In this document: piece after piece, positions 25,386 through 34,499 of the stretch
Numbering within the stretch: position 1 is the stretch's first letter
Layout: every line of letters starts with the position of its first letter
Source of the DNA: Algoriphagus lutimaris
GTDB lineage: Bacteria; Bacteroidota; Bacteroidia; Cytophagales; Cyclobacteriaceae
DNA length: 64,000 nt
NCBI RefSeq assembly: GCF_017051705.1
Contig: NZ_JAFIDJ010000001.1
Location: 2,323,786 to 2,387,785, forward strand
Direction of reading: 5' to 3'
Translations under genes and position numbers: made by a program
The notes under the pieces: model-generated
What the model was told of the DNA's origin: nothing
Seen by the model: the letters and a program-made list of their open reading frames with translations, nothing else
Database searches by the model: none

Positions 25386-27986
25386 TTAAGAAAAATCAAA
25401 CAATAGAGGTGGTTCATCTCCTTTGGAAATCTTTAATTGTCCCATTGAGATTTTCTTTCCCGAATCAGTATCCAGAAGATTGACCATAAAAGAATCTTCC
25501 GAAAATACTTTTGGCCTCAAACTAGCTGAATTTAACCGAATCGCATATTCGAGTTCTCCGGTGCTTTCATTCACCACTTGAAGTAGTGGACTAACAACCC
25601 CTTTCACTTGAACTTCCGGCAAATACCCTAATGCTTTTCTTGCATAATTATCTTCCTGACTAATCTCTATTGGCCAGCCTTCGTATTGACCCGATGGATT
25701 TGCTATCGGATCTACATTTCGAGGCCAACACTCAATCTTAATTTTTCGGTCAACCTTATTGAATGTAATCATGCCATACCCTGTTCCCCGGTCATAGATC
25801 CTTGAAGGTTCAAAGCCGGTATTATAGGGATTCGCTACTGCGTGAATGGTCATTTTATTTCCAAAACCATCTATAAAATCTCCAGTATTCTTACTTTTCC
25901 CCGGAATAGGTTGATGGTCAGCGGGCACTTGCGGCCACCATCTTCTTGGCCATAAATTATTAAGGGCAGGACCAGCAAAAGCATATCCTGAATCCCTAAA
26001 TTCATCTACCCCATAATGAACAGTACTTGCCAAATGCTGATCCCCTGCGATGTGTAACGCAAAGGCCTTACGAATCGTCCTCAACGCCTCATCTCTACCT
26101 TTTTGTGGCCAGCCATTGGAGTCCATATCAGAAGTCGGGGCATCTCCGTCCACATACTCTCCTTTTTCGGGAATAGGCAATCTCGGCACAATTTCGTCAA
26201 TAATGCTTCCTTCAGGAAGGGTCGCTACCGTACAAAAATTGGTCTGTGAACAAACCGCTTTCATTTGGATACCTGCTCCCCAATCTTCTGCCCATTTTTC
26301 AAGAAAATCCATTTGCCTATTGCCTAACAGTTCAGCATCGATATCGTAATATTCCTTAATATCAAATTCTGTATTTTGGATGAATCCATTTTGTACTTTC
26401 GCCTCAGGTGGAAGGACATTTTTAGGCGCAGACTTGAATTTTCGGTCCTCTAAAATCGCAAAACTTACTCCTCCATAGCTCCATTCAGTATAATAAACAT
26501 TGATTCCTTGTTTGACAGGCCTTGGATCAAATGGATCTGGCAAATGGCTGGTTTGTGTCGCTTGGACCATATTGACCCACTGAGGTAACATTTTATACCC
26601 TCCCTGGTCTTGGGCTACATAACCCCATCCTTGGTCTGTAGGCGCATGCTCTCCTCCTTCTCCCCAGACATTTCCATGATACACATCATGATCATCTGGG
26701 ATAAATGCTGTAGGAATTCTTCTGAAAATATCCCGGTAAGACCAACCAAACATGTACCATTTTCGAAGGTAATCTAAGCTTGATTTTTCAATTCGGTCTG
26801 TTTGAATTCCGAAACCTCCAGTCCCCTCGTAAAACTGATCTCCAAGAAACAAAGCCATGTTGGGTTGATGCTTGTTGACATGATAAGAAACTTCCTGATC
26901 TGGAAATCCATGATCTGCATTACAGCTAAACACTGCTACCTTCAACTCTTCTTTTGATTCAGGTTCTTTGGCGATTTCACCGTAGTAATCAAAATCCTGG
27001 ATTTTGTTTTTAAGAGGAATTTTCAGATGAATTCTATAAGGAACCGTTTCACGTCGTGTCCATTCAGGAATCCTGAATTGGGCTATTCTCCCCAATGGAT
27101 CCAAGTCTGCTTCTTGGAGCGTCTCCCATAGCATCCCATTTTTAATCTGCAAGGAGATGTTGATCCCTTTAATCTCCTCCACCGGGGATAACTGGGCCGT
27201 CATTTTCAATAAGCCTTCATGCAAAGTATACTGTGCAAAACAAATAGGCCCAAAAAGCTGCTCAGCATGCTCTACTATTTTATCTCCACTAAACACCCAA
27301 TCCTCGAATGAAACCAAGGGTTTTTCGCCTCCTAAATCTGAGGGACAATGAGCTACCAAAGCGATATTCCCTACTAAACTTGCTGATTCCAATTCAGAAT
27401 CAACGACTTTTACTTCCTGCTCATTTTGTTTAGCATGCAGTGTCAGGGTATACTTACTCCCTTGATATTCTGCTTTTAAGCTAAGCGAAATAGGTTGATT
27501 CAAATCTAATTTCTCATTGGAACTTTGCTCCCCTAAAAATACTTTTCCTTCTCCATTCACTCCTATGTCAAGCCCTTCCCCAAAAACAGCTGCTGATCGA
27601 TAGTCCGGGAACCTCCCTTTTGCTCCTAATCGGAAACCTACATACGCTTCAGAATGATTTATTAATTCAGAGTTCTCCCAATTGAGGGTAACCTCCTGAT
27701 TAAAATCCGTAAGGTCTTCTCCTAATTGATGGGTTAAAATATGTAAGGCTCGATTTGGAGCAGAAATAACTGCACAGGCTTTTCCATCCACTAATTCCCA
27801 GTCTTGTAGCCTGTTTCCCCAAAATTCAGGGCCAATCCATTTCATAGTTGGCCAATTTTCCCAATTGCTTTTAAAAGCAGTTTTCGTAGGACCTAACAGC
27901 TTGGTTAAACCTGTAAATCCTTGTGGAAAAAATAAAGGTGTAATGGAGCTGAAAGCCATTGCCTTTACAGCAGATCTTCTTTTCAT
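25386..27986 (-). CDS. PhoD-like alkaline phosphatase/phosphodiesterase, exported
   Basis: An 866-residue metallophosphoesterase of the PhoD type. The N-terminus KRRSAVKAMAFSSITPLFF is a twin-arginine-like signal, as PhoD enzymes usually have. About 330 residues of beta-rich sequence follow (WENWPTMKWIGPEFWGNRLQ onward, with a lectin-like jelly-roll feel), before the catalytic domain: VAVFSCNADHGFPDQE, FLGDQFYEG, PDDHDVYHGNVWGEGG, CSQTNFC and HIAGDQHLASTVHYG provide the metal ligands. A C-terminal beta domain starts near GVVSPLLQVV. The enzyme should release phosphate from phosphodiesters or monoesters outside the cytoplasm. With the two other exported phosphoesterases nearby it suggests organic-phosphorus use. 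Confidence 0.9.
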   Translation of the reverse strand: MKRRSAVKAMAFSSITPLFFPQGFTGLTKLLGPTKTAFKSNWENWPTMKWIGPEFWGNRLQDWELVDGKACAVISAPNRALHILTHQLGEDLTDFNQEVTLNWENSELINHSEAYVGFRLGAKGRFPDYRSAAVFGEGLDIGVNGEGKVFLGEQSSNEKLDLNQPISLSLKAEYQGSKYTLTLHAKQNEQEVKVVDSELESASLVGNIALVAHCPSDLGGEKPLVSFEDWVFSGDKIVEHAEQLFGPICFAQYTLHEGLLKMTAQLSPVEEIKGINISLQIKNGMLWETLQEADLDPLGRIAQFRIPEWTRRETVPYRIHLKIPLKNKIQDFDYYGEIAKEPESKEELKVAVFSCNADHGFPDQEVSYHVNKHQPNMALFLGDQFYEGTGGFGIQTDRIEKSSLDYLRKWYMFGWSYRDIFRRIPTAFIPDDHDVYHGNVWGEGGEHAPTDQGWGYVAQDQGGYKMLPQWVNMVQATQTSHLPDPFDPRPVKQGINVYYTEWSYGGVSFAILEDRKFKSAPKNVLPPEAKVQNGFIQNTEFDIKEYYDIDAELLGNRQMDFLEKWAEDWGAGIQMKAVCSQTNFCTVATLPEGSIIDEIVPRLPIPEKGEYVDGDAPTSDMDSNGWPQKGRDEALRTIRKAFALHIAGDQHLASTVHYGVDEFRDSGYAFAGPALNNLWPRRWWPQVPADHQPIPGKSKNTGDFIDGFGNKMTIHAVANPYNTGFEPSRIYDRGTGYGMITFNKVDRKIKIECWPRNVDPIANPSGQYEGWPIEISQEDNYARKALGYLPEVQVKGVVSPLLQVVNESTGELEYAIRLNSASLRPKVFSEDSFMVNLLDTDSGKKISMGQLKISKGDEPPLLFDFS

Positions 27987-28253
27987 GGTTTATTGTTTTT
28001 CCCATGCATCCAATTCTCTACTGGATATACGGAAGGTTTTAGTTCACTTTAAAGACTACCCATTTCGGAAATTAGGCCAGAAAATCAGTAGGCTATATCT
28101 TCAAAAAGGAGGTAAAAATTAGACGAATATTTCCAATCAACCCAATAATTGGAAGTGAGAATTGCTAACTACTTTCAAGTTTTGGATAATCTAGATTGTT
28201 CATCCCCGCATAAATCATTAGATTTTAGAACAATAACACTAATCCCAGCCTAA

Positions 28254-29705
28254 ATGAAATTCTATTTTTCCAAGACCTTTCGATTTCTTGCAATTTCTGC
28301 CTTCCTATTTACCTTTTTTACTGCTTGCGAAGATCCAAAAGAGCAAATAACTGCTCCACCGGTAAAATCAGAGGGTATTTTAAAAGAATATGTGATGGCA
28401 CCTGACACTGCTTTTAGCTTTGAAGTAGTACATACTGTTACGGGTAACGATTATGATTACCATGTTTTGAAAATGATCTCACAACATTGGTTGACGCCGG
28501 ACCTAGTGGATAAAACTGAATGGTGGCATTGGATTTCAGTGGTGGTCCCAAGAGATACACCCTATGAAACTGGGATGATGTGGGTAGGCGGTGGAAGTAC
28601 CAACACCAAAATGCCTCTAGAGCCAGATGAACTTATTCTTGCCGCAGCTACTCAAACCAATTCAATCGTAGCACAAGTCCATAACATCCCTTTTCAGCCA
28701 TTGACTTTTACTAATGACACTTTTGGAGAGCGGTATGAGGACGAGATTATTTCCTACGGCTGGAGAAAGTTTCTGGAAGGGGGGGCAAAAGATGAAGACG
28801 CAATTTGGCTTGCTAGACTGCCCATGACCAAAGCCGTTAAACTGGCTATGGATGCAACCTCAGAACTTGTAAAAACCTATTATGACAAGAACCTCAGTAA
28901 GTTTGTAGTAGCAGGAGCTTCCAAAAGAGGATGGACTACCTGGACTACTGGAGCTGTTGATGACCGGGTAGTAGCAATTATCCCTATCGTAATAGATATG
29001 CTAAATCTTGAGCCCTCGTTTAACCATCATTGGAAAAATTACGGTTTTTGGGCACCAGCAGTAAATGATTATGTCAGAGAAGGAGTCATGGAATGGATGG
29101 GAACTCCAGAGTTTGACCGATTATTGGAGATCACAGAACCTTATTCCTTTTTATCTGATTTGGATATGCCGAAGCTTCTAATCAATGCAGCGGGAGATCA
29201 GTTTTTCCAACCGGATAGTTGGGAATTTTATTGGAACGATTTAAAAGGGGAAAAACACCTACAATACGTTCCCAATTTTGGTCATGATTTAAGTCAATCG
29301 GATGCATTGCCTAATATGATCTCTTTTTATTCTTCTGTTTTAAATCAAAACACAAGACCAAGCTATGAATGGGCAATTGAAGATGAGCTAATTAGCTTTC
29401 AGGCAGACCCCAAAAACCAACCTATTTCGGTAAAAGTGTGGACTGCTTTCAATGAAGAAACCAGAGATTTTAGAGTGGATGTTTTTGGTCCAAATTGGAC
29501 CTCTGTCAATCTGGAATCCAAAGAAGGGGGGCTTTATCAATATCAAATGAAACAGCCAGAAAATGGCTATCAAGCATATTTCCTGGAGGTCACTTTTGCA
29601 GGAGAAGCTCCCATGAAGGTAACCAGTGGAGTTGAAGTTTTGCCAAGGACTTATCCTTTCGAAGACTTCGTTCCCGACCATATGACAAGTGCTAATTCAA
29701 AATAA
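28254..29705 (+). CDS. PqaA-like (PhoPQ-regulated family) lipoprotein, alpha/beta-hydrolase fold
   Basis: A 483-residue lipoprotein (lipobox FFTAC) of the PhoPQ-activated pathogenicity-related family. Recognisable blocks are WWHWISVVVPRD, MMWVGGGSTN, QVHNIPFQPL, FVVAGASKRGWTTWTTGAVD with a serine at the alpha/beta-hydrolase nucleophile elbow (GASKRG), IPIVIDMLN, SYGW and LLINAAGDQFFQPDSW with a candidate acid, and HYVPNFGHDL-like LQYVPNFGHDL with a candidate His. The biochemical activity of the family is not established; an esterase or peptidase is plausible. It is first of a forward run and only 6 bases from the CE15-like gene, so the two are almost surely cotranscribed. Confidence 0.85.
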   Translation: MKFYFSKTFRFLAISAFLFTFFTACEDPKEQITAPPVKSEGILKEYVMAPDTAFSFEVVHTVTGNDYDYHVLKMISQHWLTPDLVDKTEWWHWISVVVPRDTPYETGMMWVGGGSTNTKMPLEPDELILAAATQTNSIVAQVHNIPFQPLTFTNDTFGERYEDEIISYGWRKFLEGGAKDEDAIWLARLPMTKAVKLAMDATSELVKTYYDKNLSKFVVAGASKRGWTTWTTGAVDDRVVAIIPIVIDMLNLEPSFNHHWKNYGFWAPAVNDYVREGVMEWMGTPEFDRLLEITEPYSFLSDLDMPKLLINAAGDQFFQPDSWEFYWNDLKGEKHLQYVPNFGHDLSQSDALPNMISFYSSVLNQNTRPSYEWAIEDELISFQADPKNQPISVKVWTAFNEETRDFRVDVFGPNWTSVNLESKEGGLYQYQMKQPENGYQAYFLEVTFAGEAPMKVTSGVEVLPRTYPFEDFVPDHMTSANSK

Positions 29706-29711
29706 AAAAAG

Positions 29712-30902
29712 ATGCTCAAATCAATATTAATTGTCTGCCTCCTATTCCTTGTACTTAACCCAATTCTCATGGCACAGCAAAAAGTTAATGAAGATGAAAG
29801 TAAGGTTCCTCCATTAAGTTTACCGGATCCTTTTGTCAGCGAACATGGAAAACTAATCAAAAGCGTCTCAGATTGGGAAGGTATTAGAAGGCCGGAACTT
29901 TTGAAAGCCTTTACGAATGAAGTGTATGGTGGTATCCCGACTGATTTCGATTCAATTTCCTACGAGGAGGTTTCTGAGAACCCCAATCCTTTCCCAGAAA
30001 CAACCCTTTTTAAAGAACTAGATATTAGCGTAACTCGAAATGGGAAAGCACATACCATGCGTCTCAATGTATTTTTGCCTAAATCCACTAATACACCTGC
30101 TCCTGTTATACTTTTAATCAATCATAGAGCAAAATATAAGGATGGAAGAATCGCAGAAGATGGATATTGGCCGGTAGAAGAATTGGTAAGCAGAGGATTT
30201 GCCACTGCATCTTTTCATGGGGAAACCGTAGCACCAGATGATGCGAACAAGTTCACGCAAGGCATCCTCTCTACACTTTATCCTGAAGAACTTGAAAATC
30301 CTGCTGGAATGCGAACATTTGGCGCTTGGGGTTGGGCTGCTATGAGAGCCATGGACTATTTTATGCAAGAACCTTTGATAGACTCCAAAAAGGCTACCAT
30401 TGTGGGTCATTCTCGATCAGGCAAAACCGCATTATGGGCTGGCGCCAATGATTCTAGGTGGGCAGTGGTAATATCTAATGAATCCGGATGTGGGGGAGCT
30501 GCTCTTTCCCGTCGGAAATTTGGCGAAACAGTCAATATCATCAATCACTCATTTCCTCATTGGTTTAATGACAACTTCAAAAAGTATAATAACCATGAAG
30601 AATTACTTCCTATAGATCAACACATGCTTGCCATGCTGATCGCACCTAGAGCAATCTATATTTCCAGTGCCAAAGGGGATCTTTGGGCCGATCCTAAAGG
30701 GGAATATCTTACTATGCAAATTGGAAGTAGGATATATACGGATATTTACAAACAGTTTGTATCATTTCCAGAAGATTTTGAAGATGTACAAACCCCAATA
30801 CACCAAGCTCTTGCGGGCTATCATATTAGAGAAGGGGAACATGGATTAACCTTGGAAGACTGGCTGCATTTCATGGATTTCATCGATTTGAATACCAAGT
30901 AA
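29712..30902 (+). CDS. CE15-like glucuronoyl esterase
   Basis: A 396-residue exported alpha/beta hydrolase of carbohydrate esterase family 15, which cleaves ester bonds of glucuronoyl residues (for example in lignin-carbohydrate or algal uronic-acid polymers). GHSRSGKTALWAGANDSRW is the diagnostic GHSRxGK nucleophile motif; NESGCGGAALSRRKFGE and FPHWFN follow in the usual order, and EGEHGLTLEDW contains the catalytic His. A signal peptide ends near LMAQ. The length fits the family. Translational spacing of 6 bases from the PqaA-like gene and 89 to the next gene suggests one operon with a shared acidic-sugar substrate. Confidence 0.9.
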   Translation: MLKSILIVCLLFLVLNPILMAQQKVNEDESKVPPLSLPDPFVSEHGKLIKSVSDWEGIRRPELLKAFTNEVYGGIPTDFDSISYEEVSENPNPFPETTLFKELDISVTRNGKAHTMRLNVFLPKSTNTPAPVILLINHRAKYKDGRIAEDGYWPVEELVSRGFATASFHGETVAPDDANKFTQGILSTLYPEELENPAGMRTFGAWGWAAMRAMDYFMQEPLIDSKKATIVGHSRSGKTALWAGANDSRWAVVISNESGCGGAALSRRKFGETVNIINHSFPHWFNDNFKKYNNHEELLPIDQHMLAMLIAPRAIYISSAKGDLWADPKGEYLTMQIGSRIYTDIYKQFVSFPEDFEDVQTPIHQALAGYHIREGEHGLTLEDWLHFMDFIDLNTK

Positions 30903-30991
30903 ATTCAGGTGAGCACAAGATAGTTCTTTTAACTTTTTATTGCTTTTTGTTAGCTTAAACTCCAAAACAACCTCATTTAAATCATTCAATC

Positions 30992-32005
30992 ATGCCCTAC
31001 CTATTGAGTCTCTTTTTATTCGCGACTTTTAGCTCCGTACTTTTTCCGAAGGAACGCGTCGAGGTCAAAATTTTAAAGTCCGAATTCATTTATGAAACAG
31101 CTCCTTTTCCTTCTTGTCATGCCTCCACTTTGGTAGAAACACCTGAGGGAATTCTAGCATCTTGGTTTGGCGGACAATACGAGAGGCACCCTGATGTAAG
31201 TATTTATACTTCCATGCTCAAAGACGATACATGGAGTACCCCTGTACTAGTTGCAGACGGGATTGAAAATAAAGACTTTAGAAACCCAACTTGGAACCCT
31301 GTATTATATAGAAATCCAGACAGCGGACAAATTGTGCTTTTCTATAAAGAGGGACCCAATCCAAGAGAATGGTGGGGGTTGTATAAAACCTCAGATGATG
31401 GCGGAAAAAACTGGTCAAAAGCCATTCAAATTCCTCCAGGCATGCTTGGACCTGTCAAAAACAAACCTGTTGCACTTCCTAATGGGACAATCCTTTATGG
31501 AAGTAGCTTTGAAACCAATGGGATATGGAGTATGCATGTGGAAACAACGAACCAGAACATTGAAAATTGGAAAAAAATAGAAATCGACAATGGTTCTTTT
31601 CATGCCATTCAGCCAACTATTTTAAGTTATCCAAATGGGAAGCTCCAACTACTTGCCCGAACTCAAGAAGATGTAATTGGATCCACTTGGTCAATAGATG
31701 GAGGAAAAACCTGGTCAACTGTGGAATCCACAGGGTTAATTCATAATAATTCCGGAATCGATGCTGTAACTTTAAAGAGCGGGATCCAATTGCTTCTCTG
31801 CAACCCGATTAAAGATGGAAGAAATAAGCTTTCACTCTTGATGTCAATGGATGGAATAAATTGGGAAGAAATCCATGTTTTGGAGGATCAACCAAAAGGT
31901 GAGTTTAGCTATCCTGCCATCATTCAAGCAAAAGATGGTACCGTTCATTTGACTTATACCTATAATCGAGAGAAAGTTAAGTACGTCGCCCTCACCCTTG
32001 AATAA
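30992..32005 (+). CDS. BNR-repeat sialidase-like protein
   Basis: A 337-residue exported five- or six-bladed propeller of the BNR_2 type. Asp boxes are visible ([28 protein letters not shown]), as is APFPSCHASTLVETPEGILA at the start and ARTQEDVIGSTW further on. It lacks the YRIP motif and the clear Arg triad of the GH33 enzyme at 21706, so it is not simply a second copy. PSCHAST is conserved, as I recall, in a large Bacteroidota group annotated as sialidase without proven activity. The following aldolase starts 21 bases later. It may cleave the sugar that the aldolase and symporter handle. Confidence 0.82.
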   Translation: MPYLLSLFLFATFSSVLFPKERVEVKILKSEFIYETAPFPSCHASTLVETPEGILASWFGGQYERHPDVSIYTSMLKDDTWSTPVLVADGIENKDFRNPTWNPVLYRNPDSGQIVLFYKEGPNPREWWGLYKTSDDGGKNWSKAIQIPPGMLGPVKNKPVALPNGTILYGSSFETNGIWSMHVETTNQNIENWKKIEIDNGSFHAIQPTILSYPNGKLQLLARTQEDVIGSTWSIDGGKTWSTVESTGLIHNNSGIDAVTLKSGIQLLLCNPIKDGRNKLSLLMSMDGINWEEIHVLEDQPKGEFSYPAIIQAKDGTVHLTYTYNREKVKYVALTLE

Positions 32006-32026
32006 TCAACTCAAGAACCTAATTTC

Positions 32027-32959
32027 ATGTCTATTCCGAAGCCATTTCGAGGGATTATCCCTCCTATGATTACTCCTCTCCTTCCGGATTTTTCGCTGGA
32101 TGAGAAGAGTCTATCTGTTTTAATCGAACACATAATCTCTGGTGGAGTTCATGGTATTTTTATTTTGGGAACCACAGGTGAATTCCCAAGTATCAGTTCC
32201 AAAGTAAAGAAAAAGCTCATCGAGCAGAGTTGTCAACTGGTGAATCATAGAGTTCCTGTTTTAGTGGGGATTTCTGACTGCTCTTTTGAGGAAAGTTTGG
32301 GTTTAGCTGAAGTTGCAAAAAATACTGGGGCTGATATTCTAGTTGCCACGAATCCCTATTATATGAATGTAGGACAAGATGAGTTGGTCTATTATTTCTC
32401 AAAACTTGCAGACGATGTGGAATTACCCTTGTACTTATACAATATACCTTCCCATACCGGAACTAAACTGGAATTAGAAACTGTAATGAGCCTTTCAAAG
32501 CACCCGAATATTATAGGTATTAAAGACAGTTCAGGCGATCAAAAATACTTCGAAAGTCTTTGCGATACTTTCAGAGAGTATCCTGAGTTTACAGTCTTGG
32601 TAGGTCCTGAAGAAATTTTGGTTGAAACCATGAATATGGGAGGACATGGAGGCGTTACCGGTGGAGCAAATTTGTTCCCTCAACTCTATGTAAAACTCTT
32701 TGAGGCAATAGAATATCAGGATAAAAAAAGAATGAAAGCCCTAAATGATACCGTTCAATTCCTGAGTGAAAATTTATACACCCACGGAACTTATCAATCT
32801 AATTACCTCAAAGGATTGAAAGCAAGTATGTCCTTTGAAGGTTTATGCCAAGGGATTTTGGCCTTACCACTTGTAGCTTTTAACGAAACTGAAAAAGAAG
32901 CACTGAAAGAAAAATACAAAGCAGTAAAAGAGGCTGTTACCAAAGTCCTAGCCACCTGA
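32027..32959 (+). CDS. DHDPS/N-acetylneuraminate lyase family aldolase
   Basis: A 310-residue class I aldolase, cytosolic. GTTGEFPS is the phosphate/carboxylate-binding motif, LYNIPSHTG holds the catalytic Tyr, and IIGIKDSSGD the Schiff-base Lys. DapA and NanA share this fold; the position between a sialidase-like gene and a sodium symporter, and the isolation from lysine biosynthesis genes, favour a catabolic lyase for a sugar-derived 2-keto acid such as N-acetylneuraminate. The pyruvate-binding motif alone does not settle the substrate. No ManNAc epimerase or kinase is in the window. The symporter follows after 27 bases. Confidence 0.88.
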   Translation: MSIPKPFRGIIPPMITPLLPDFSLDEKSLSVLIEHIISGGVHGIFILGTTGEFPSISSKVKKKLIEQSCQLVNHRVPVLVGISDCSFEESLGLAEVAKNTGADILVATNPYYMNVGQDELVYYFSKLADDVELPLYLYNIPSHTGTKLELETVMSLSKHPNIIGIKDSSGDQKYFESLCDTFREYPEFTVLVGPEEILVETMNMGGHGGVTGGANLFPQLYVKLFEAIEYQDKKRMKALNDTVQFLSENLYTHGTYQSNYLKGLKASMSFEGLCQGILALPLVAFNETEKEALKEKYKAVKEAVTKVLAT

Positions 32960-32986
32960 ACTTAAAACGAATGTTTTCCAAAACTT

Positions 32987-34486
32987 ATGAATCTACCTAT
33001 TCTTGATTTAGCGATTTTTTTGATTTATATGGTGGCGATTGTGGGTTTTGGAATTTCTTTTTCCTTTCGAAAAAGAACAGCAAATGATTTCACCACGGGA
33101 GGCGGAAGACTCCCTTCCTGGGCCATTGGAATGTCAATTTTCGCGACTTTCGTCAGTAGTATCAGTTTTCTGGCCTTACCGGGAAATGCCTATCTATCCA
33201 ACTGGAACGGCTTTGTTTTCAGCCTTTCTATTCCTTTAGCAGCGCTCATTGCCGTCAAGAACTTTGTTCCACTTTACCGAAAACTCAATAGTGAATCGGC
33301 CTATTTCTACCTAGAACAACGATTTGGACTTTGGGCAAGAGTGTATGCTTCCATCTGTTATTTGTTGACCCAATTGGCGAGAATGGGAACGATTCTGTAT
33401 TTACTGGCCTTGCCCATGAATGCGCTATTTGGCTGGAGCATTCCAATGATCATTATTGTCACGGGAATTTCCGTAATCATCTATTCCATGATGGGGGGAA
33501 TTGAAGCAGTCATTTGGACAGACGCCATTCAGGGAATCGTTTTAATTGCCGGAGCAATAGCCTGTTTACTTGTGATTTTTACAGAGATTCCAGGCGGTCC
33601 AAATGAAGTTTTCAGAATTGCAGCCACAAATGATAAATTCAGTCTGGGAAGCTTTAACTTAGACTTTACCACCTCCACATTCTGGATGATATTGGTCTAT
33701 GGATTGTTTATCAATCTTCAGAATTTTGGGATTGATCAAAACTACGTTCAGCGATATGTCAGTGCTAAAACTGAAAAAGAAGCAATCAAATCCACCTGGT
33801 TGGGCAGCTTGCTTTATGTTCCAGTCTCTGCCATCTTCTTTTTTATTGGTACGGCTTTATTTGCTTATTATCAGGCCCAACCGGATTTACTTCCGTCAGA
33901 CATTTCAGGGGTAGAAAATGCAGATAAAGTTTTCCCTTATTTCATTGTTTCCCAACTTCCAACAGGAATCACAGGCCTTTTGATTGCCTCCATTTTTGCA
34001 GCTGGCATGAGTTCAGTTTCAACCAGTGTCAACAGTTCTGCCACAGTGATTCTTTCTGATCACTTTAAGAAATATATCCACCCCAACCCATCAGAAAAAA
34101 CATCGATGCGGGTTTTATGGGGAGCCTCATTGGCAATGGGGATCTTCAGCATTTTAGTAGGACTTGCATTCAATGGAGTCACCAGTGCTTTGGATGCCTG
34201 GTGGGCCTTGGCTTCTATTTTTAGCGGAGGAATTCTCGGTTTATTCCTTCTTGGTTTTATTGTGAAAAAATGCAATAGCAGAAATGCTTCTATTGCTGTT
34301 TCAGTGGGAGTGTTAGTAATCATCTGGATGAGTTTATCTTCCTATATATTATTAGGAGACCTTGCTCCATTTCAAAACCCTTTACATAGCAACATGACGA
34401 TAGTCGTGGGAACGCTTACCATTTTTATCCTGGGTTTCATACTAGGTAGTAAAAAAGGCCAGAGCACGATTGATCCAGCATTTTAA
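32987..34486 (+). CDS. Sodium:solute symporter (SSS family)
   Basis: A 499-residue integral membrane transporter with about 13 helices. Family markers are the first helix LAIFLIYMVAIVGFGISFSF, FTTGGGRLPSWAIGMSIFAT, MGGIEAVIWTDAIQGIVLIAG and the late segment AAGMSSVSTSVNSSATVILSDH, which carries sodium-site serines. SSS members import sialic acids (SiaT/NanT-like), sugars, amino acids or vitamins with Na+. The operon context, sialidase-like protein then NanA-family aldolase, points to a sialic acid or related acidic sugar. It is the last gene of the five-gene run and is convergent with the metallophosphoesterase 13 bases further on. Confidence 0.9.
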   Translation: MNLPILDLAIFLIYMVAIVGFGISFSFRKRTANDFTTGGGRLPSWAIGMSIFATFVSSISFLALPGNAYLSNWNGFVFSLSIPLAALIAVKNFVPLYRKLNSESAYFYLEQRFGLWARVYASICYLLTQLARMGTILYLLALPMNALFGWSIPMIIIVTGISVIIYSMMGGIEAVIWTDAIQGIVLIAGAIACLLVIFTEIPGGPNEVFRIAATNDKFSLGSFNLDFTTSTFWMILVYGLFINLQNFGIDQNYVQRYVSAKTEKEAIKSTWLGSLLYVPVSAIFFFIGTALFAYYQAQPDLLPSDISGVENADKVFPYFIVSQLPTGITGLLIASIFAAGMSSVSTSVNSSATVILSDHFKKYIHPNPSEKTSMRVLWGASLAMGIFSILVGLAFNGVTSALDAWWALASIFSGGILGLFLLGFIVKKCNSRNASIAVSVGVLVIIWMSLSSYILLGDLAPFQNPLHSNMTIVVGTLTIFILGFILGSKKGQSTIDPAF

Positions 34487-34499
34487 ACTAATAAGGGAC

